DNA from: Frondihabitans sp. PAMC 28766
GTDB taxonomy: Bacteria > Actinomycetota > Actinomycetes > Actinomycetales > Microbacteriaceae
NCBI RefSeq assembly: GCF_001577365.1
Contig: NZ_CP014513.1
Coordinates: 3,782,001 to 3,846,000, forward strand
Length of the DNA stretch: 64,000 nucleotides
Direction of reading: 5' to 3'
A model generated the notes under the pieces. It was not told the DNA's origin and did not search any database. It saw only the letters and a list, made by a program, of their open reading frames with translations. Positions 16,308 to 24,731 of the stretch are shown in pieces. The position numbers and the translations under genes were made by a program. Numbering within the stretch: the first letter of the stretch is position 1; each line of letters opens with the position of its first letter.

Positions 16308-17618
16308 TCAGGGGCGCCCCAGACCCCGCAGCTCGAAGCCGGCTTCTCGCCACTCGGCGACGTTCAGGCAGTTCCGGCCGTCGACGACCTTCTTCTGCGC
16401 GACGGCGGCGGCGACCTCCGAAGGCACCAGATCGCGGAACTCCTGCCACTCCGTCAGCACGAGCAGGGCGTCGACTCCGGCATAGGCCTCCGCAGCGCTG
16501 CCGACCGTCACGAGCGACGGCAGGCTGCGCGTCGCGGTGCCGTTGGCCTCAGGATCGAAGGCGGTCACAGTCGCCCCCGCCTCGACGAGCTTCTTCACCA
16601 CGTCGAGGGCCGGCGAATCGCGCACGTCGTCGGAATTCGGCTTGAAGGCCAGCCCCAGCACGCCGATCTTCGCGCCCTGGAGGTCGCCGACGAGCTCGCG
16701 GGTGAGGGTCACGACCCGCTCGCGGCGGCGCAGGTTGATGGCGTCGACCTGGCCGAGGAAGGCCAGCGTGTCGCTCAGGCCGAGCTCGTCGCCGCGGGCG
16801 CGGAACGCGCGGATGTCTTTCGGCAGGCAGCCGCCGCCGAAGCCGAGGCCGGCGTTCAAGAATTTGCGCCCGATGCGGGCGTCATGGCCGATGGCATCCG
16901 CCAGCTGGGTCACGTCGGCGCCGGTCGCCTCGGCGACCTCGGCCATCGCGTTGATGAACGAGATCTTCGTGGCGAGGAAGGCGTTCGCGCTGACCTTGAC
17001 CAGCTCGGCGGTGGCGTAGTCGGTGACGATCTTCGGGGTGCCGGTCGCGAGCGCCGTGGCGTAGACCTCGTCGAGCTGCTCGGCGGCGCGCACACCCGGC
17101 TCGCCCGCCGGGACGCCGTAGACGAAGCGGTCGGGAGCCACGGTGTCCTGCACGGCGAAGCCCTCGCGCAAGAACTCGGGGTTCCAGGCCAGGTGGGCGC
17201 CGCTGCCCGCCCCCTCGATGATCCCCGCGAGGCGCGCCGCGGTGCCGACCGGCACGGTCGACTTGCCGACGACGAGGTCGCCCTCTGACAGGTAGGGCAG
17301 GAGGCCGTCGATCGCGGCGTTCACGTACGTCAGGTCGGCGGTGAAGCTGCCCTTCGTCTGAGGGGTGCCGACGGCGACGAAGTGCACGGTGGCATCCTGC
17401 GCCTGCGACATATCGGTGGTGAAGCGGAGGCGCCCCGTGGCGACCGCGCGGGTGAGCACCTCGGGCAGGCCCGGCTCGAAGAAGGGGGCGCGGCCGGCGG
17501 AGAGCTCCGAGACCTTGTGTTCGTCGACGTCGATGCCGACGACGTCGTGGCCGAGTTCAGCCATGCAGGCCGCATGAACGGCGCCCAGGTAACCGCATCC
17601 GATGACAGAGATTCGCAC
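16308..17618 (-). CDS. UDP-glucose 6-dehydrogenase
   Basis: NAD-dependent four-electron oxidation of UDP-glucose to UDP-glucuronate for surface polysaccharide. 436 residues. ISVIGCGYLGAVHAACMAELGHDVVGID at the N-terminus is the NAD-binding fold, NPEFLREG near residue 150 and GFGGGCLPKDIRAF near residue 256 (catalytic Cys) are the family signatures, and VLGLAFKPNSDDVRDSPA near residue 312 starts the C-terminal domain. The GTG start has TAGGGT six bases upstream, giving a leaderless transcript. It is a single gene, convergent with the sugar ABC operon. Confidence 0.95.
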   Translation of the reverse strand: MRISVIGCGYLGAVHAACMAELGHDVVGIDVDEHKVSELSAGRAPFFEPGLPEVLTRAVATGRLRFTTDMSQAQDATVHFVAVGTPQTKGSFTADLTYVNAAIDGLLPYLSEGDLVVGKSTVPVGTAARLAGIIEGAGSGAHLAWNPEFLREGFAVQDTVAPDRFVYGVPAGEPGVRAAEQLDEVYATALATGTPKIVTDYATAELVKVSANAFLATKISFINAMAEVAEATGADVTQLADAIGHDARIGRKFLNAGLGFGGGCLPKDIRAFRARGDELGLSDTLAFLGQVDAINLRRRERVVTLTRELVGDLQGAKIGVLGLAFKPNSDDVRDSPALDVVKKLVEAGATVTAFDPEANGTATRSLPSLVTVGSAAEAYAGVDALLVLTEWQEFRDLVPSEVAAAVAQKKVVDGRNCLNVAEWREAGFELRGLGRP

Positions 17619-17624
17619 GGATCG

Positions 17625-17630
17625 ACCCTA
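17625..17630 (-). promoter_or_regulatory. -10 element TAGGGT, leaderless start of UDP-glucose dehydrogenase
   Basis: TAGGGT, six bases, GTG at 17618 on the minus strand. No ribosome site. Confidence 0.5.
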
Positions 17631-17673
17631 ACGGACGGCGAGCGACGGTTTCGTCAGGCGCGGTACGAGAGGT

Positions 17674-18186
17674 TCACACCGTGCCGCCGTTCCAATACGT
17701 CGACGCGTCGGGTGGCATCGTCTGCTCCTGCTGGCGCATGCGGGCGACGGCCGAGATGTTCTCTTCCATCAGGTCGTGCAGCGTCGACTGCACCAGGTCG
17801 GCCGAGGGCACGTCCCACAGCACGACGGGCCGGTCCAGACCGGAGTTGATCAGCACGTCGCCCGAGCGGAAGAGACTCTGAATGCCGTTCTTCCGCACCG
17901 TCAGGTCGTAGCCGCGGGTGTGCATCAGCTCTTGCCGGGTGCGCACGAAGAGGCCGCGGCGGATCACGATGCGGCGCGTCGTGATCGTGTAGTGCCGCCC
18001 CAGCCAGGCGAGCAGCGGCAGCAGCCACAGCAGGATCACGAGCACGATCGCCACGATCGGCACGGCCTGGTTCATCCACGCGGAGGGCAGCCGACCAGCA
18101 CCGAACGAGGCGAAGAAGCAGATCGCGACGAGCGCCACCGACGGCCAGAACAGCACCCGGGCGTGCGGCCGGAGGCGCGCGATCAC
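17674..18186 (-). CDS. PH-domain membrane protein (YdbS-like)
   Basis: 170 residues: two membrane helices (VLFWPSVALVAICFFASF and VPIVAIVLVILLWLLPLLAWL) followed by a bacterial PH domain beginning YTITTRRIVIRRGLFVRTRQELMHTRGYDLTVRK and ending near VLWDVPSADLVQSTLHDLM. The family is common in actinobacteria and has no fixed function; a lipid- or protein-contact role at the membrane is likely. The GTG at 18186 is the only start available: the frame continues upstream as LPRRHPEQ, which looks like family sequence, but an in-frame TGA interrupts it about 36 bases earlier. It follows birA by 47 bases on the same strand. Confidence 0.78.
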   Translation of the reverse strand: MIARLRPHARVLFWPSVALVAICFFASFGAGRLPSAWMNQAVPIVAIVLVILLWLLPLLAWLGRHYTITTRRIVIRRGLFVRTRQELMHTRGYDLTVRKNGIQSLFRSGDVLINSGLDRPVVLWDVPSADLVQSTLHDLMEENISAVARMRQQEQTMPPDASTYWNGGTV

Positions 18187-18233
18187 CTGCTCGGGGTGCC
18201 TTCGCGGAAGGCGGGCTCATCGGCGGACATGCG

Positions 18234-19037
18234 TCATTCATACCTCAGGTGCGTCACGTCTCCGGCGGCAACCACGAGACTCTCGCCAGAGTCATCCTCC
18301 AGGACGACGAGGCGCCCGCCCTCGCCCAGCGCCTGAGCCAGACCGTGGCGCTTCGTGCCGTCGGGCAGCTCGACGCGGACGCGGCGGCCGACGGTCGCGC
18401 AGGCCGCGGTGACCGCGTCGCGCACGGCCCCTTCGCCGCCCGCGGCGAGCGCGTCGACGAGCGAGAACAGGCGCTCGAGGTAGGCCGCGAACACGGCGTC
18501 GCCGATGTCGTCCGCGCTGCCTTCGGCGCCCTCGATCGCGAGTGACGTCGAGGTGGGGGTGGGAAGGCGCTCGGGCGGGATCGTGAGGTTGATGCCGGAG
18601 CCCATCACGACGGCATCCGGCCGCCCGTCGACGATCACGAGGTCGGCGAGGAGGCCCGACACCTTGAGCCCCCGGATCTGCACGTCATTCGGCCACTTGA
18701 GCGTGACGTCGGCGTCGGGCAGGAGACCGCCGATCGCGCCGTGCAGAGCGGTGCCGGCGAGCAGCGGGAACCAGGCCCAGTCGTCGTCGCCGAGCGGCTC
18801 GCCGCCGGATCTGCGCGGCCGCAGCAGCACGCTGGCCGCGAGCGTCTGGCCGGCCGGCGACGACCAGGCGCGATCGAGGCGACCTCGGCCGGCTCGCTGG
18901 TCGAGGGAGGCGATGACGGCGCGATCGGGCAGCGCCCCCGCCTCGGCCACCAGGTCGGTGTTGGTCGAGCCCGTCGTCACGCGGTAGTCGAAGTGGCCGC
19001 TGACGGCGGACGAGATCGGAAAGACGGAGGAGGTCAC
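18234..19037 (-). CDS. birA: Biotin--[acetyl-CoA-carboxylase] ligase
   Basis: Activates biotin as biotinyl-AMP and attaches it to the BCCP lysine of acyl-CoA carboxylase. 267 residues, with no N-terminal helix-turn-helix, so it is the monofunctional class that does not repress transcription. STNTDLVAEAG near residue 22, QRAGRGRLDRAWSSP near residue 47 (the biotin/AMP loop) and KWPNDVQIRGLKVSGLLAD near residue 116 are diagnostic. The BCCP target is encoded at 30.5 kb. Its ATG overlaps the stop of the polytopic membrane protein gene upstream. Confidence 0.95.
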   Translation of the reverse strand: MTSSVFPISSAVSGHFDYRVTTGSTNTDLVAEAGALPDRAVIASLDQRAGRGRLDRAWSSPAGQTLAASVLLRPRRSGGEPLGDDDWAWFPLLAGTALHGAIGGLLPDADVTLKWPNDVQIRGLKVSGLLADLVIVDGRPDAVVMGSGINLTIPPERLPTPTSTSLAIEGAEGSADDIGDAVFAAYLERLFSLVDALAAGGEGAVRDAVTAACATVGRRVRVELPDGTKRHGLAQALGEGGRLVVLEDDSGESLVVAAGDVTHLRYE

Positions 19038-20761
19038 CAGCCGAGCCCCCGCAGTGCCGCGAGGACGCGCGCGCTGCCCTCGACGCGCTGCGTGAGAGCC
19101 GTCTCGCCGGGAGTCCCTCTGAAGTCATCGATGTCGTAGCCGTCGCAGCGGACGACTGCCCGCGGTGTTCCGAGATCCGTCACGGAGTCTCCCCATCCCT
19201 CGAGGTGGTCGCCGGGCGTCGGCCCGGTCGCCACGATCACGTAACCTACCCGGGCATCGCGGTAGGCAGCCAGGTTCACGAGCCACGGGTAGACCGTGAA
19301 GTCGGAGTTCACCTGCAGCACGTCGACGTCGGCTCCGCCGTACGCCTCCAACGGCCGGCCGGTCCAGAACTGCGCGACGCCGGCGACGTCTTTGCCCCGG
19401 GCCCAGTTCGTCAGGCAGCCGGCCGCAGGATCACCGAGAGATCGCCCGGCCGCCACGACGCGCCCCGCACCCGGCACGACCAGCACGACCGTGAGCAACA
19501 GCACGACCGCCACCCCGGCGACCACGGCCGGCACCCGGCGGCCCCGGCCCTGCTGCCCCTTTCGGCCCTGCTCCTGCTCGCGGCCCTGCACCCGTTCGCG
19601 CCAGGCCCGCGGCCGACGATGCACCAGCGCATCGGCCACCAGCGCGGCGAGAGCGACGATCGGCGTGAACATGAGCGGCATGGCATACCGGGTCGAGAGG
19701 CTCCCCGTGACCAGGAGCCCCACGGGCACCACCACGACGGTGGCGACGACGACGAGGCCCGCGACGGTGGCCGGGTCGCGGCGGCCGCGAGTGAGGCGGC
19801 CGATGGTGAGCACCACGACGGCCACGGTCAGCAGGATCCCGACGGCGGCTTCCACCACTCCCCCGGGCGTCTGCACGAGCACGGCTGCCGAGTCGCCGAA
19901 GAAGCGCAGGCTCGCGGCCCCGCCGCCGAAGCGGAGGTACTCCGTCTTGTCGGCGATGATGAAGCGCTGCAGCGGCTCCCGCCCCAGATAGCCGACACCC
20001 GCGCCGACGAGGAGGGCGGCAGCGGCGGTCACGGGCCGTCGGGGGCCGGAGCGGGTGCGGGCCGGCGTGAAGCGTGTGAGCAGCGCGAGTGCGCCGAGCG
20101 CCACCACGAGGGGCGCGGTGGCCCACAGCACGAAGAGGGGATTCGACAGGGTCGCCAGCGCAGACAGGAGTGCGAGAGCGATGGGAGCGACCCGCATCCT
20201 GCGCCTCGTCGTGATCCTGCCGCCCGGCACTCCCGCCAGGTGGAGCGTCAGCCCGATCGCGGCCACGAGGGCCATGACCGTGCCCGAATAGTAGGTCGTG
20301 GTGAGGTAGAGCGACGCGATCTCGCCCGAGTTGCCGCCGGGCCGCGTCTCGAGCAGCGAGAGCACCGAGAAGAGCGCGGTGGCGCTGAGGGCGGCGGCGA
20401 CTCCGACGCCCGCGCGGCCCGGGGCGACGCGCCCCGTCACGGCCCGAAGCAGGCCGTACAGGATCACGACGTTGACGACCCCGCTCACCAGGAGGGCCGC
20501 CGCCACGGTCGACGTCACGGCGGCGGCCGCGAGATACAGCGGCAGCTCGGGGAAGACGAAGAGCACCGGCGACATGCCCCACTCGATCGGCTGGCCGCGC
20601 TCGAACGACTGCTTGATCATCGGCAGCAGCACCGTGTCGCCGTCGTCGAGCAGCAGGGCACGCTTGGCTCCGCCGAGGGCGTGCGCGAGCAGGATGACGG
20701 CCCAGGCGGCTGACAGGATCAGACCCAAGGCTTCGACCGCGACGCGTGGGCGCGGTTTCAT
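19034..20761 (-). CDS. Polytopic membrane protein, possibly GT-C-like
   Basis: 575 residues with about eleven hydrophobic helices and a C-terminal outer domain of about 130 residues (from [16 protein letters not shown]). The first loop after helix 1 contains [13 protein letters not shown]; acidic pairs at this position are typical of GT-C transferases, so a lipid-linked sugar transferase is possible but unproven. A cytoplasmic Gln/Arg/Gly-rich linker ([20 protein letters not shown]) precedes the last helix. ATG 20761 was preferred over the GTG at 20833 because TACTCT, a possible -10, lies 12 bases upstream of it. Divergent from the acyl-CoA carboxylase beta gene; overlaps birA by four bases. 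Confidence 0.7.
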   Translation of the reverse strand: MKPRPRVAVEALGLILSAAWAVILLAHALGGAKRALLLDDGDTVLLPMIKQSFERGQPIEWGMSPVLFVFPELPLYLAAAAVTSTVAAALLVSGVVNVVILYGLLRAVTGRVAPGRAGVGVAAALSATALFSVLSLLETRPGGNSGEIASLYLTTTYYSGTVMALVAAIGLTLHLAGVPGGRITTRRRMRVAPIALALLSALATLSNPLFVLWATAPLVVALGALALLTRFTPARTRSGPRRPVTAAAALLVGAGVGYLGREPLQRFIIADKTEYLRFGGGAASLRFFGDSAAVLVQTPGGVVEAAVGILLTVAVVVLTIGRLTRGRRDPATVAGLVVVATVVVVPVGLLVTGSLSTRYAMPLMFTPIVALAALVADALVHRRPRAWRERVQGREQEQGRKGQQGRGRRVPAVVAGVAVVLLLTVVLVVPGAGRVVAAGRSLGDPAAGCLTNWARGKDVAGVAQFWTGRPLEAYGGADVDVLQVNSDFTVYPWLVNLAAYRDARVGYVIVATGPTPGDHLEGWGDSVTDLGTPRAVVRCDGYDIDDFRGTPGETALTQRVEGSARVLAALRGLGW

Positions 20762-20855
20762 GGGCACGTTCGGAGAGTAGCCGAAGTCGTCAGGGGACGA
20801 GGTTCGGGCCGCAGACTTGGCAGGTTCCTCCACCGTGTCGCGACTCGGCGGTTAG

Positions 20856-20861
20856 TAGGGT
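20856..20861 (+). promoter_or_regulatory. -10 element TAGGGT, leaderless start of acyl-CoA carboxylase beta
   Basis: TAGGGT is followed by seven bases and GTG 20869, with no ribosome site. Confidence 0.5.
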
Positions 20862-20868
20862 GGACGCC

Positions 20869-22470
20869 GTGACTCCAGACTCCACCACCGAGCCCGACAT
20901 GGCGACCACCGCCGGCAAGATCGCCGACCTCAAGAACCGCTTCCACGACGCAGTGACCGGCCCGAGCGAAGCCGCCGTCGCCAAGCAGCACGCCAAAGGC
21001 AAGAAGACGGCGCGCGAGCGCATCGAACAGCTGCTCGACGACGGCTCGTTCGTCGAGCTCGACGAATACGTGCGACACCGCACGACGGCATTCGGAATGG
21101 ACGCCAAGCGGCCCTACGGCGACTCCGTCGTCTCCGGCACGGGCACGATCGGCGGCCGCAACGTCGCCGTCTACTCGCAGGATTTCACCACCTTCGGCGG
21201 GTCGCTCGGCGAGGTCGCCGGCGAGAAGATCATCAAGGTGATGGAGCTCGCACTGCGCACCGGGGTGCCCATCATCGGCATCCTCGACTCGGGCGGGGCC
21301 CGCATCCAGGAAGGCGTCGTCGCCCTCGGCAAGTACGGCGAGATCTTCAAGCTGAACACCGCCTCGTCGGGCGTGATCCCCCAGATCTCGATCATCATGG
21401 GCCCCGCGGCCGGCGGCGCGGTCTACTCGCCAGCCCTCACCGACTTCGTGATCATGGTCGACAAGACCTCGCAGATGTTCGTGACCGGGCCCGACGTCAT
21501 CAAGACGGTCACCGGCGAAGACGTCGGGTTCGAAGAGCTCGGCGGCGCCCTCACGCACAACAAGATCTCGGGCGTCTCGCATTACCTCGCGAGCGACGAG
21601 GACGACGCGCTCGACTACGTCGCGACCCTCCTCGGCTACCTGCCCGACAACAACCTCTCCGACCCGCCGGTGTTCGACCTCGCGCCCGAGATGGAAACCA
21701 CCGACGCCGATCGCGCACTCAACACGCTGATCCCCGACTTACCCAACCAGCCGTATGACATGCTCACCGTCATCGAGCACATCCTCGACGACGGCGAATT
21801 CCTCGAGGTGCAGCCGCTCTTCGCCCCCAACATCGTCATCGGCCTGGGCCGCGTCGAAGGGCGCTCCGTCGGCATCATCGCCAACCAGCCCAACGTGATG
21901 GCCGGCACGCTCAACATCGACGCCGGCGAGAAGGCGGCGCGGTTCGTGCGATTCTGCGACGCGTTCTCGATCCCGATCCTGACGCTCGTCGACACCCCCG
22001 GCTTCCTGCCCGGCACCGACCAGGAGTGGACGGGCATCATCCGCCGCGGTGCCAAGCTGCTCTACGCCTACGCCGAGGCCACGGTGCCGCTCGTCACAGT
22101 CATCACCCGCAAGGCCTACGGCGGGGCGTACATCGTGATGGGCTCGAAGCAACTCGGCGCGGACATCAACCTCGCGTGGCCGACGTCGGAGATCGCCGTC
22201 ATGGGCGGGCAGGGCGCTGTCAACATCCTCTACCGCTCCGAGATCAAGCGCGCGACCGACTCGGGCGAAGACGTGCACGCGGTGCGCACGAAGCTCGCCA
22301 ACGACTACACCTACAACGTGGCGTCGCCCTTCCTCGCCGCCGAGCGGGGCGAGCTCGACGGCATCATCGAGCCGGCCGCCTCGCGCACCGCCGTGATCAA
22401 GGCCCTGCGGGCGCTCCGCACCAAGCGCGCCACGCAGCCGACGAAGAAGCACGGGAACATCCCGCTGTGA
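20869..22470 (+). CDS. Acyl-CoA carboxylase beta subunit (carboxyltransferase)
   Basis: Transfers the carboxyl group from carboxybiotin to acetyl- or propionyl-CoA, feeding fatty-acid synthesis. 533 residues, the AccD5/PccB length. [23 protein letters not shown] near residue 39, [20 protein letters not shown] near residue 109, [21 protein letters not shown] near residue 141, [16 protein letters not shown] near residue 177 and the second crotonase half with [12 protein letters not shown] and [18 protein letters not shown] 20869 fits the leaderless promoter; ATG 20899 ([12 protein letters not shown]) is the alternative. The epsilon subunit gene overlaps its stop. Confidence 0.95.
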   Translation: MTPDSTTEPDMATTAGKIADLKNRFHDAVTGPSEAAVAKQHAKGKKTARERIEQLLDDGSFVELDEYVRHRTTAFGMDAKRPYGDSVVSGTGTIGGRNVAVYSQDFTTFGGSLGEVAGEKIIKVMELALRTGVPIIGILDSGGARIQEGVVALGKYGEIFKLNTASSGVIPQISIIMGPAAGGAVYSPALTDFVIMVDKTSQMFVTGPDVIKTVTGEDVGFEELGGALTHNKISGVSHYLASDEDDALDYVATLLGYLPDNNLSDPPVFDLAPEMETTDADRALNTLIPDLPNQPYDMLTVIEHILDDGEFLEVQPLFAPNIVIGLGRVEGRSVGIIANQPNVMAGTLNIDAGEKAARFVRFCDAFSIPILTLVDTPGFLPGTDQEWTGIIRRGAKLLYAYAEATVPLVTVITRKAYGGAYIVMGSKQLGADINLAWPTSEIAVMGGQGAVNILYRSEIKRATDSGEDVHAVRTKLANDYTYNVASPFLAAERGELDGIIEPAASRTAVIKALRALRTKRATQPTKKHGNIPL

Positions 22471-22778
22471 GCGGCAAGCACTCGGCCTCGGCGGCGGGCG
22501 ACGCGGCGTCCGAGGGGGCTGCGGTCGCGTCTGCCCCGGCTGCCGCCGAGGAGGCGACCGGCGCCGACCCGACGATCCGTGTGGTCGCCGGCGATCCGAC
22601 CGACGCCGAGCTGGCCGCAGTGACGGCCGTGCTCGCGGCCCTCGCCGCCGAAGAGGCCGCGAACGCCGCCGCGCGTCTCTCGCGGCCCCAGGTCGAGTCG
22701 GCGTGGTCGCAGTCGCGTCGACCTCTCCGTCAGCCCGTCCACGCGGGCCCCGAACAGTGGCGGCGCTATCCGGCATGA
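22467..22778 (+). CDS. Acyl-CoA carboxylase epsilon subunit
   Basis: 103 residues. After an Ala/Ser-rich, probably disordered N-terminus of about 33 residues comes the AccE core [27 protein letters not shown], then the conserved basic/aromatic tail with [13 protein letters not shown] and WRRYPA. Epsilon subunits stabilise and activate the alpha-beta complex in actinobacteria. GTG 22467 overlaps the beta-subunit stop (GTGA), so expression is coupled one to one. Confidence 0.92.
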   Translation: MSGKHSASAAGDAASEGAAVASAPAAAEEATGADPTIRVVAGDPTDAELAAVTAVLAALAAEEAANAAARLSRPQVESAWSQSRRPLRQPVHAGPEQWRRYPA

Positions 22779-22817
22779 CCGGTTCCGGTCGTCGAGTCGA
22801 TCCGTCCAAACTTGCTC

Positions 22818-22955
22818 GTTTTGTCCCCCGTTCGGGTGCCGCGGGGGGCATCAGGCCCGTCGGGATCCCCAGAACGGGGGGCATTCCTCTGTCAGGCACC
22901 CGGCGTTTTGCCCCCCACTGTCCCCCTAAATGACGACTATCTCGGGGGGCACGCT
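22818..22955. repeat. G/C-run block with repeated GTTTTG(T/C)CCCCC and GGGGGGCA
   Basis: GTTTTGTCCCCC and GTTTTGCCCCCC occur about 85 bases apart, GGGGGGCA three times (near 22842, 22877 and 22944), with TGTCCCCCTAA between. TGCCCCCC near 22909 pairs with GGGGGGCA near 22944. The block has higher A/T than its surroundings and no coding. It begins the 840-base gap after the epsilon subunit gene. Confidence 0.6.
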
Positions 22956-22978
22956 TTGGGCATTATTGCTTGTGCTAG

Positions 22979-23125
22979 GTGTTTCTCTCAGAGATACACC
23001 ACCGAACGGGGCCTACTAGGGTAAGCGGGCCTCACTGTTCGGGGGCGAGTCAGGGTTGCATTCGGGTTGTCGCCCTGACTCGGGGCTTTAGCAGGGTCGG
23101 ACCTTCGGGGGTCCGGCCCTCTTCC
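22979..23125 (+). ncRNA. Candidate structured RNA ending in a terminator hairpin
   Basis: Four hairpins follow one another: a near-palindrome GTGTTTCTCT-C-AGAGATACAC from 22980, CCGAAC/GTTCGG (23002-23007 and 23037-23042), CGAGTCAGGG/CCCTGACTCG (23046-23055 and 23073-23082), and GGGTCGGACC/GGTCCGGCCC (23094-23103 and 23110-23119) ending in TCTT. The last could terminate the carboxylase transcript or a separate small RNA. No convincing promoter was seen and no known RNA family was recognised. Confidence 0.35.
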
Positions 23126-23159
23126 CGTTAACGGGCGCTGCGCGCGCGCCGTGCCTCAG

Positions 23160-23375
23160 TTCTGCCCGGCAGGATTTCCGCCCGGCAGGGCTCCCTCCCG
23201 CCGGGCGGGAGGAGAACGGCCGCACAGCTCCTCCCAGGGCCGCGCTACCCCTGCGGTGTTCCTCCCCGCGCGCCGAATACCGTCGAGCACCCTCCCCGCC
23301 TCGCGCGCCATCCTCCCGGCGGCGCACTTCCTCCCGGCAACACTTCCTCCCGGCAGCAATTCCTCCCGTCGCACC
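23160..23375. repeat. TCCTCCC box array in convergent junction
   Basis: TCCTCCC lies at 23229, 23260, 23311, 23329, 23345 and 23361, and GGGAGGA once at 23207. The last four are spaced 18, 16 and 16 bp, with CTTCCTCCCGGCA repeated almost exactly. Near copies (CCCTCCC) fill gaps. Same family as the arrays at 10.7, 30.7 and 36.1 kb. Confidence 0.8.
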
Positions 23376-23405
23376 GCCCGGGCCGGTCCGGCCAGCCCCT
23401 GAACC

Positions 23406-23460
23406 GAGTGCGTGGATTCCGGGTCGAGAGCCGCCCCCCGCGACCGGATTCCACGCACTC
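23406..23460. repeat. 17-bp inverted repeat
   Basis: GAGTGCGTGGATTCCGG (23406-23422) and CCGGATTCCACGCACTC (23444-23460) pair at 16 of 17 positions around a 21-base loop. Confidence 0.85.
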
Positions 23461-23487
23461 GCGAGCCGCGGCCAGTGCCGGTCTCGG

Positions 23488-23543
23488 CGAGAGGGCGCAA
23501 ACGCACCCCGAGTCGCCCTCAGGCGTGCGTCTGTGCCCTCTCG
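23488..23543. repeat. 19-bp inverted repeat
   Basis: CGAGAGGGCGCAAACGCAC (23488-23506) pairs with GTGCGTCTGTGCCCTCTCG (23525-23543) at 17 of 19 positions. It is the second long stem in this junction and is unrelated in sequence to the first. Confidence 0.85.
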
Positions 23544-23570
23544 ATGCCCGAGCGGAGGGCCAGAGCCGAC

Positions 23571-23624
23571 CAGGGCCCAAGCTCAGGCCAGGGCCCAAGC
23601 TCAAGCCACGGCCCAGTCTCAGGC
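23571..23624. repeat. 18-bp tandem repeat overlapping the 3' end of a membrane protein gene
   Basis: Three copies of CAGGGCCCAAGCTCAGGC (23571-23588, 23589-23606, 23607-23624) with 0, 1 and 4 or 5 differences. The third contains the stop codon of the gene ending at 23619, so on the minus strand each copy repeats an in-frame TGA. Confidence 0.88.
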
Positions 23625-24731
23625 GTCGACAGACTCCCGCGGCACCGACGAGCGCGGGATCTGCAGCCAGAGGCTGACCTCGTCCTCGCCGTCGTCATCG
23701 TCATCGTCGTCGAACTCGTCGAACTCGCCGGAGTCGGCATTCGCGTGGCTCGACCCCAGGGTCGACGACTGCAGGTCTTCGCTCGAGAGGCCGACGACGG
23801 TGACGGCGTACTCGCTGCCGACCGAGACGGTGCGGATGATGAGTCGGTCGGCTGAGGCGTCGCGGATGGCGTCGGCCAGCTCGCGGTGCACACGCTCGAG
23901 CTCGGCGTCGTCGATGTCGTCGATGCCGCCCTCGTCGAGGAGGCTCACCACCGTGCCGCGGCGGCGCGCGGCCATGACCTCGCGGCGAACGTCGTCGCTC
24001 AGCAGACGGCGACCCCGGATCTCGTCGCGGATGGCGCCCTCGAGGTTGAGGCACTCCTGGCGCTCTTCCGGCGAGAGATCGCCGCCGGTCGCGACGATCC
24101 GCTGCAGCATGGGGCGCGCGGTGCGGCCGGTCTGCAGCAGCCGGAACTGCCGCTCGTTGACGTGGGCCTCTTGGGCGGCCTGCCAGTCGGCGGCCTCCTG
24201 CTCGGCGCGGATGAACTCGCGCGTATCGCGGCTGGCGCGTGAGAGAGTCGCCTGCAGGGCGTGCGAGATGGCCACCCAACTGACGCTGCCGACCACGCCG
24301 AGATTCGCGAGCTCGGCGAAGTTACCGCTCCAGATGACGGAGTGCAACACCAAGAATCCGACGCCGACCCACGCGAAACCCTGCCGGCGCCGGGTCGACA
24401 CGATCACCATCAGCGTGCCGACTGCGGCGACGTACCAGGTGGCGTAGCCGTTGCCCCCGGCGCGGTGCGGGTCGAGCTGCGACGCGACGGCGAGCGGCAG
24501 GATCACGGCGACGGCGAGCGCGAGGCACGCCATCCACACCGGCAGCAGGAGGTTCTTCGACTTGTCGGGCCAGAGCACGACGGCGGTCGCGACGGCGTAG
24601 AGCACCATGCAGACGATGACGGGCACAGGGTCCGACGGGATCGACAGCGACACCGCGGCGAGCAGCAGGTGGTACAGCGAGAACAGCGCGGCGAGCCCGA
24701 CGGGGAGCCACCGGGGCAGCTTGACGTTCAC
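23619..24731 (-). CDS. Membrane protein with kinase-like but ATPase-less cytoplasmic region
   Basis: 370 residues. Five or six N-terminal helices end near residue 160. The cytoplasmic part starts with a helix rich in charged residues (LSRASRDTREFIRAEQEAADWQAAQ), then QTGRTARPMLQRIVATGGDLSPEERQ and NLEGAIRDEIRGRRLLSDDV, which resemble the dimerisation and following helices of LuxR-linked actinobacterial sensor proteins. No histidine at the phospho-acceptor place, and no N, G1 or G2 box are seen, so it cannot bind ATP in the usual way. A run of seven Asp with flanking acids lies near residue 345. ATG overlaps the stop of the histidine kinase gene upstream (four bases). Probably a partner or modulator of that kinase (inference). 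Confidence 0.75.
   Translation of the reverse strand: MNVKLPRWLPVGLAALFSLYHLLLAAVSLSIPSDPVPVIVCMVLYAVATAVVLWPDKSKNLLLPVWMACLALAVAVILPLAVASQLDPHRAGGNGYATWYVAAVGTLMVIVSTRRRQGFAWVGVGFLVLHSVIWSGNFAELANLGVVGSVSWVAISHALQATLSRASRDTREFIRAEQEAADWQAAQEAHVNERQFRLLQTGRTARPMLQRIVATGGDLSPEERQECLNLEGAIRDEIRGRRLLSDDVRREVMAARRRGTVVSLLDEGGIDDIDDAELERVHRELADAIRDASADRLIIRTVSVGSEYAVTVVGLSSEDLQSSTLGSSHANADSGEFDEFDDDDDDDGEDEVSLWLQIPRSSVPRESVDA

Noticed and set aside
18186..18241. Separate longer gene in the 195-codon frame 17654-18241 over the PH-domain gene
   Set aside because: Its translation is Arg/Ala-rich with no fold, while the overlapping frame has helices and a PH domain.
22818..23125. 6C RNA, tRNA or phage attachment site
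   Set aside because: The two-loop C6 structure, a cloverleaf and an integrase gene were all looked for and not found.
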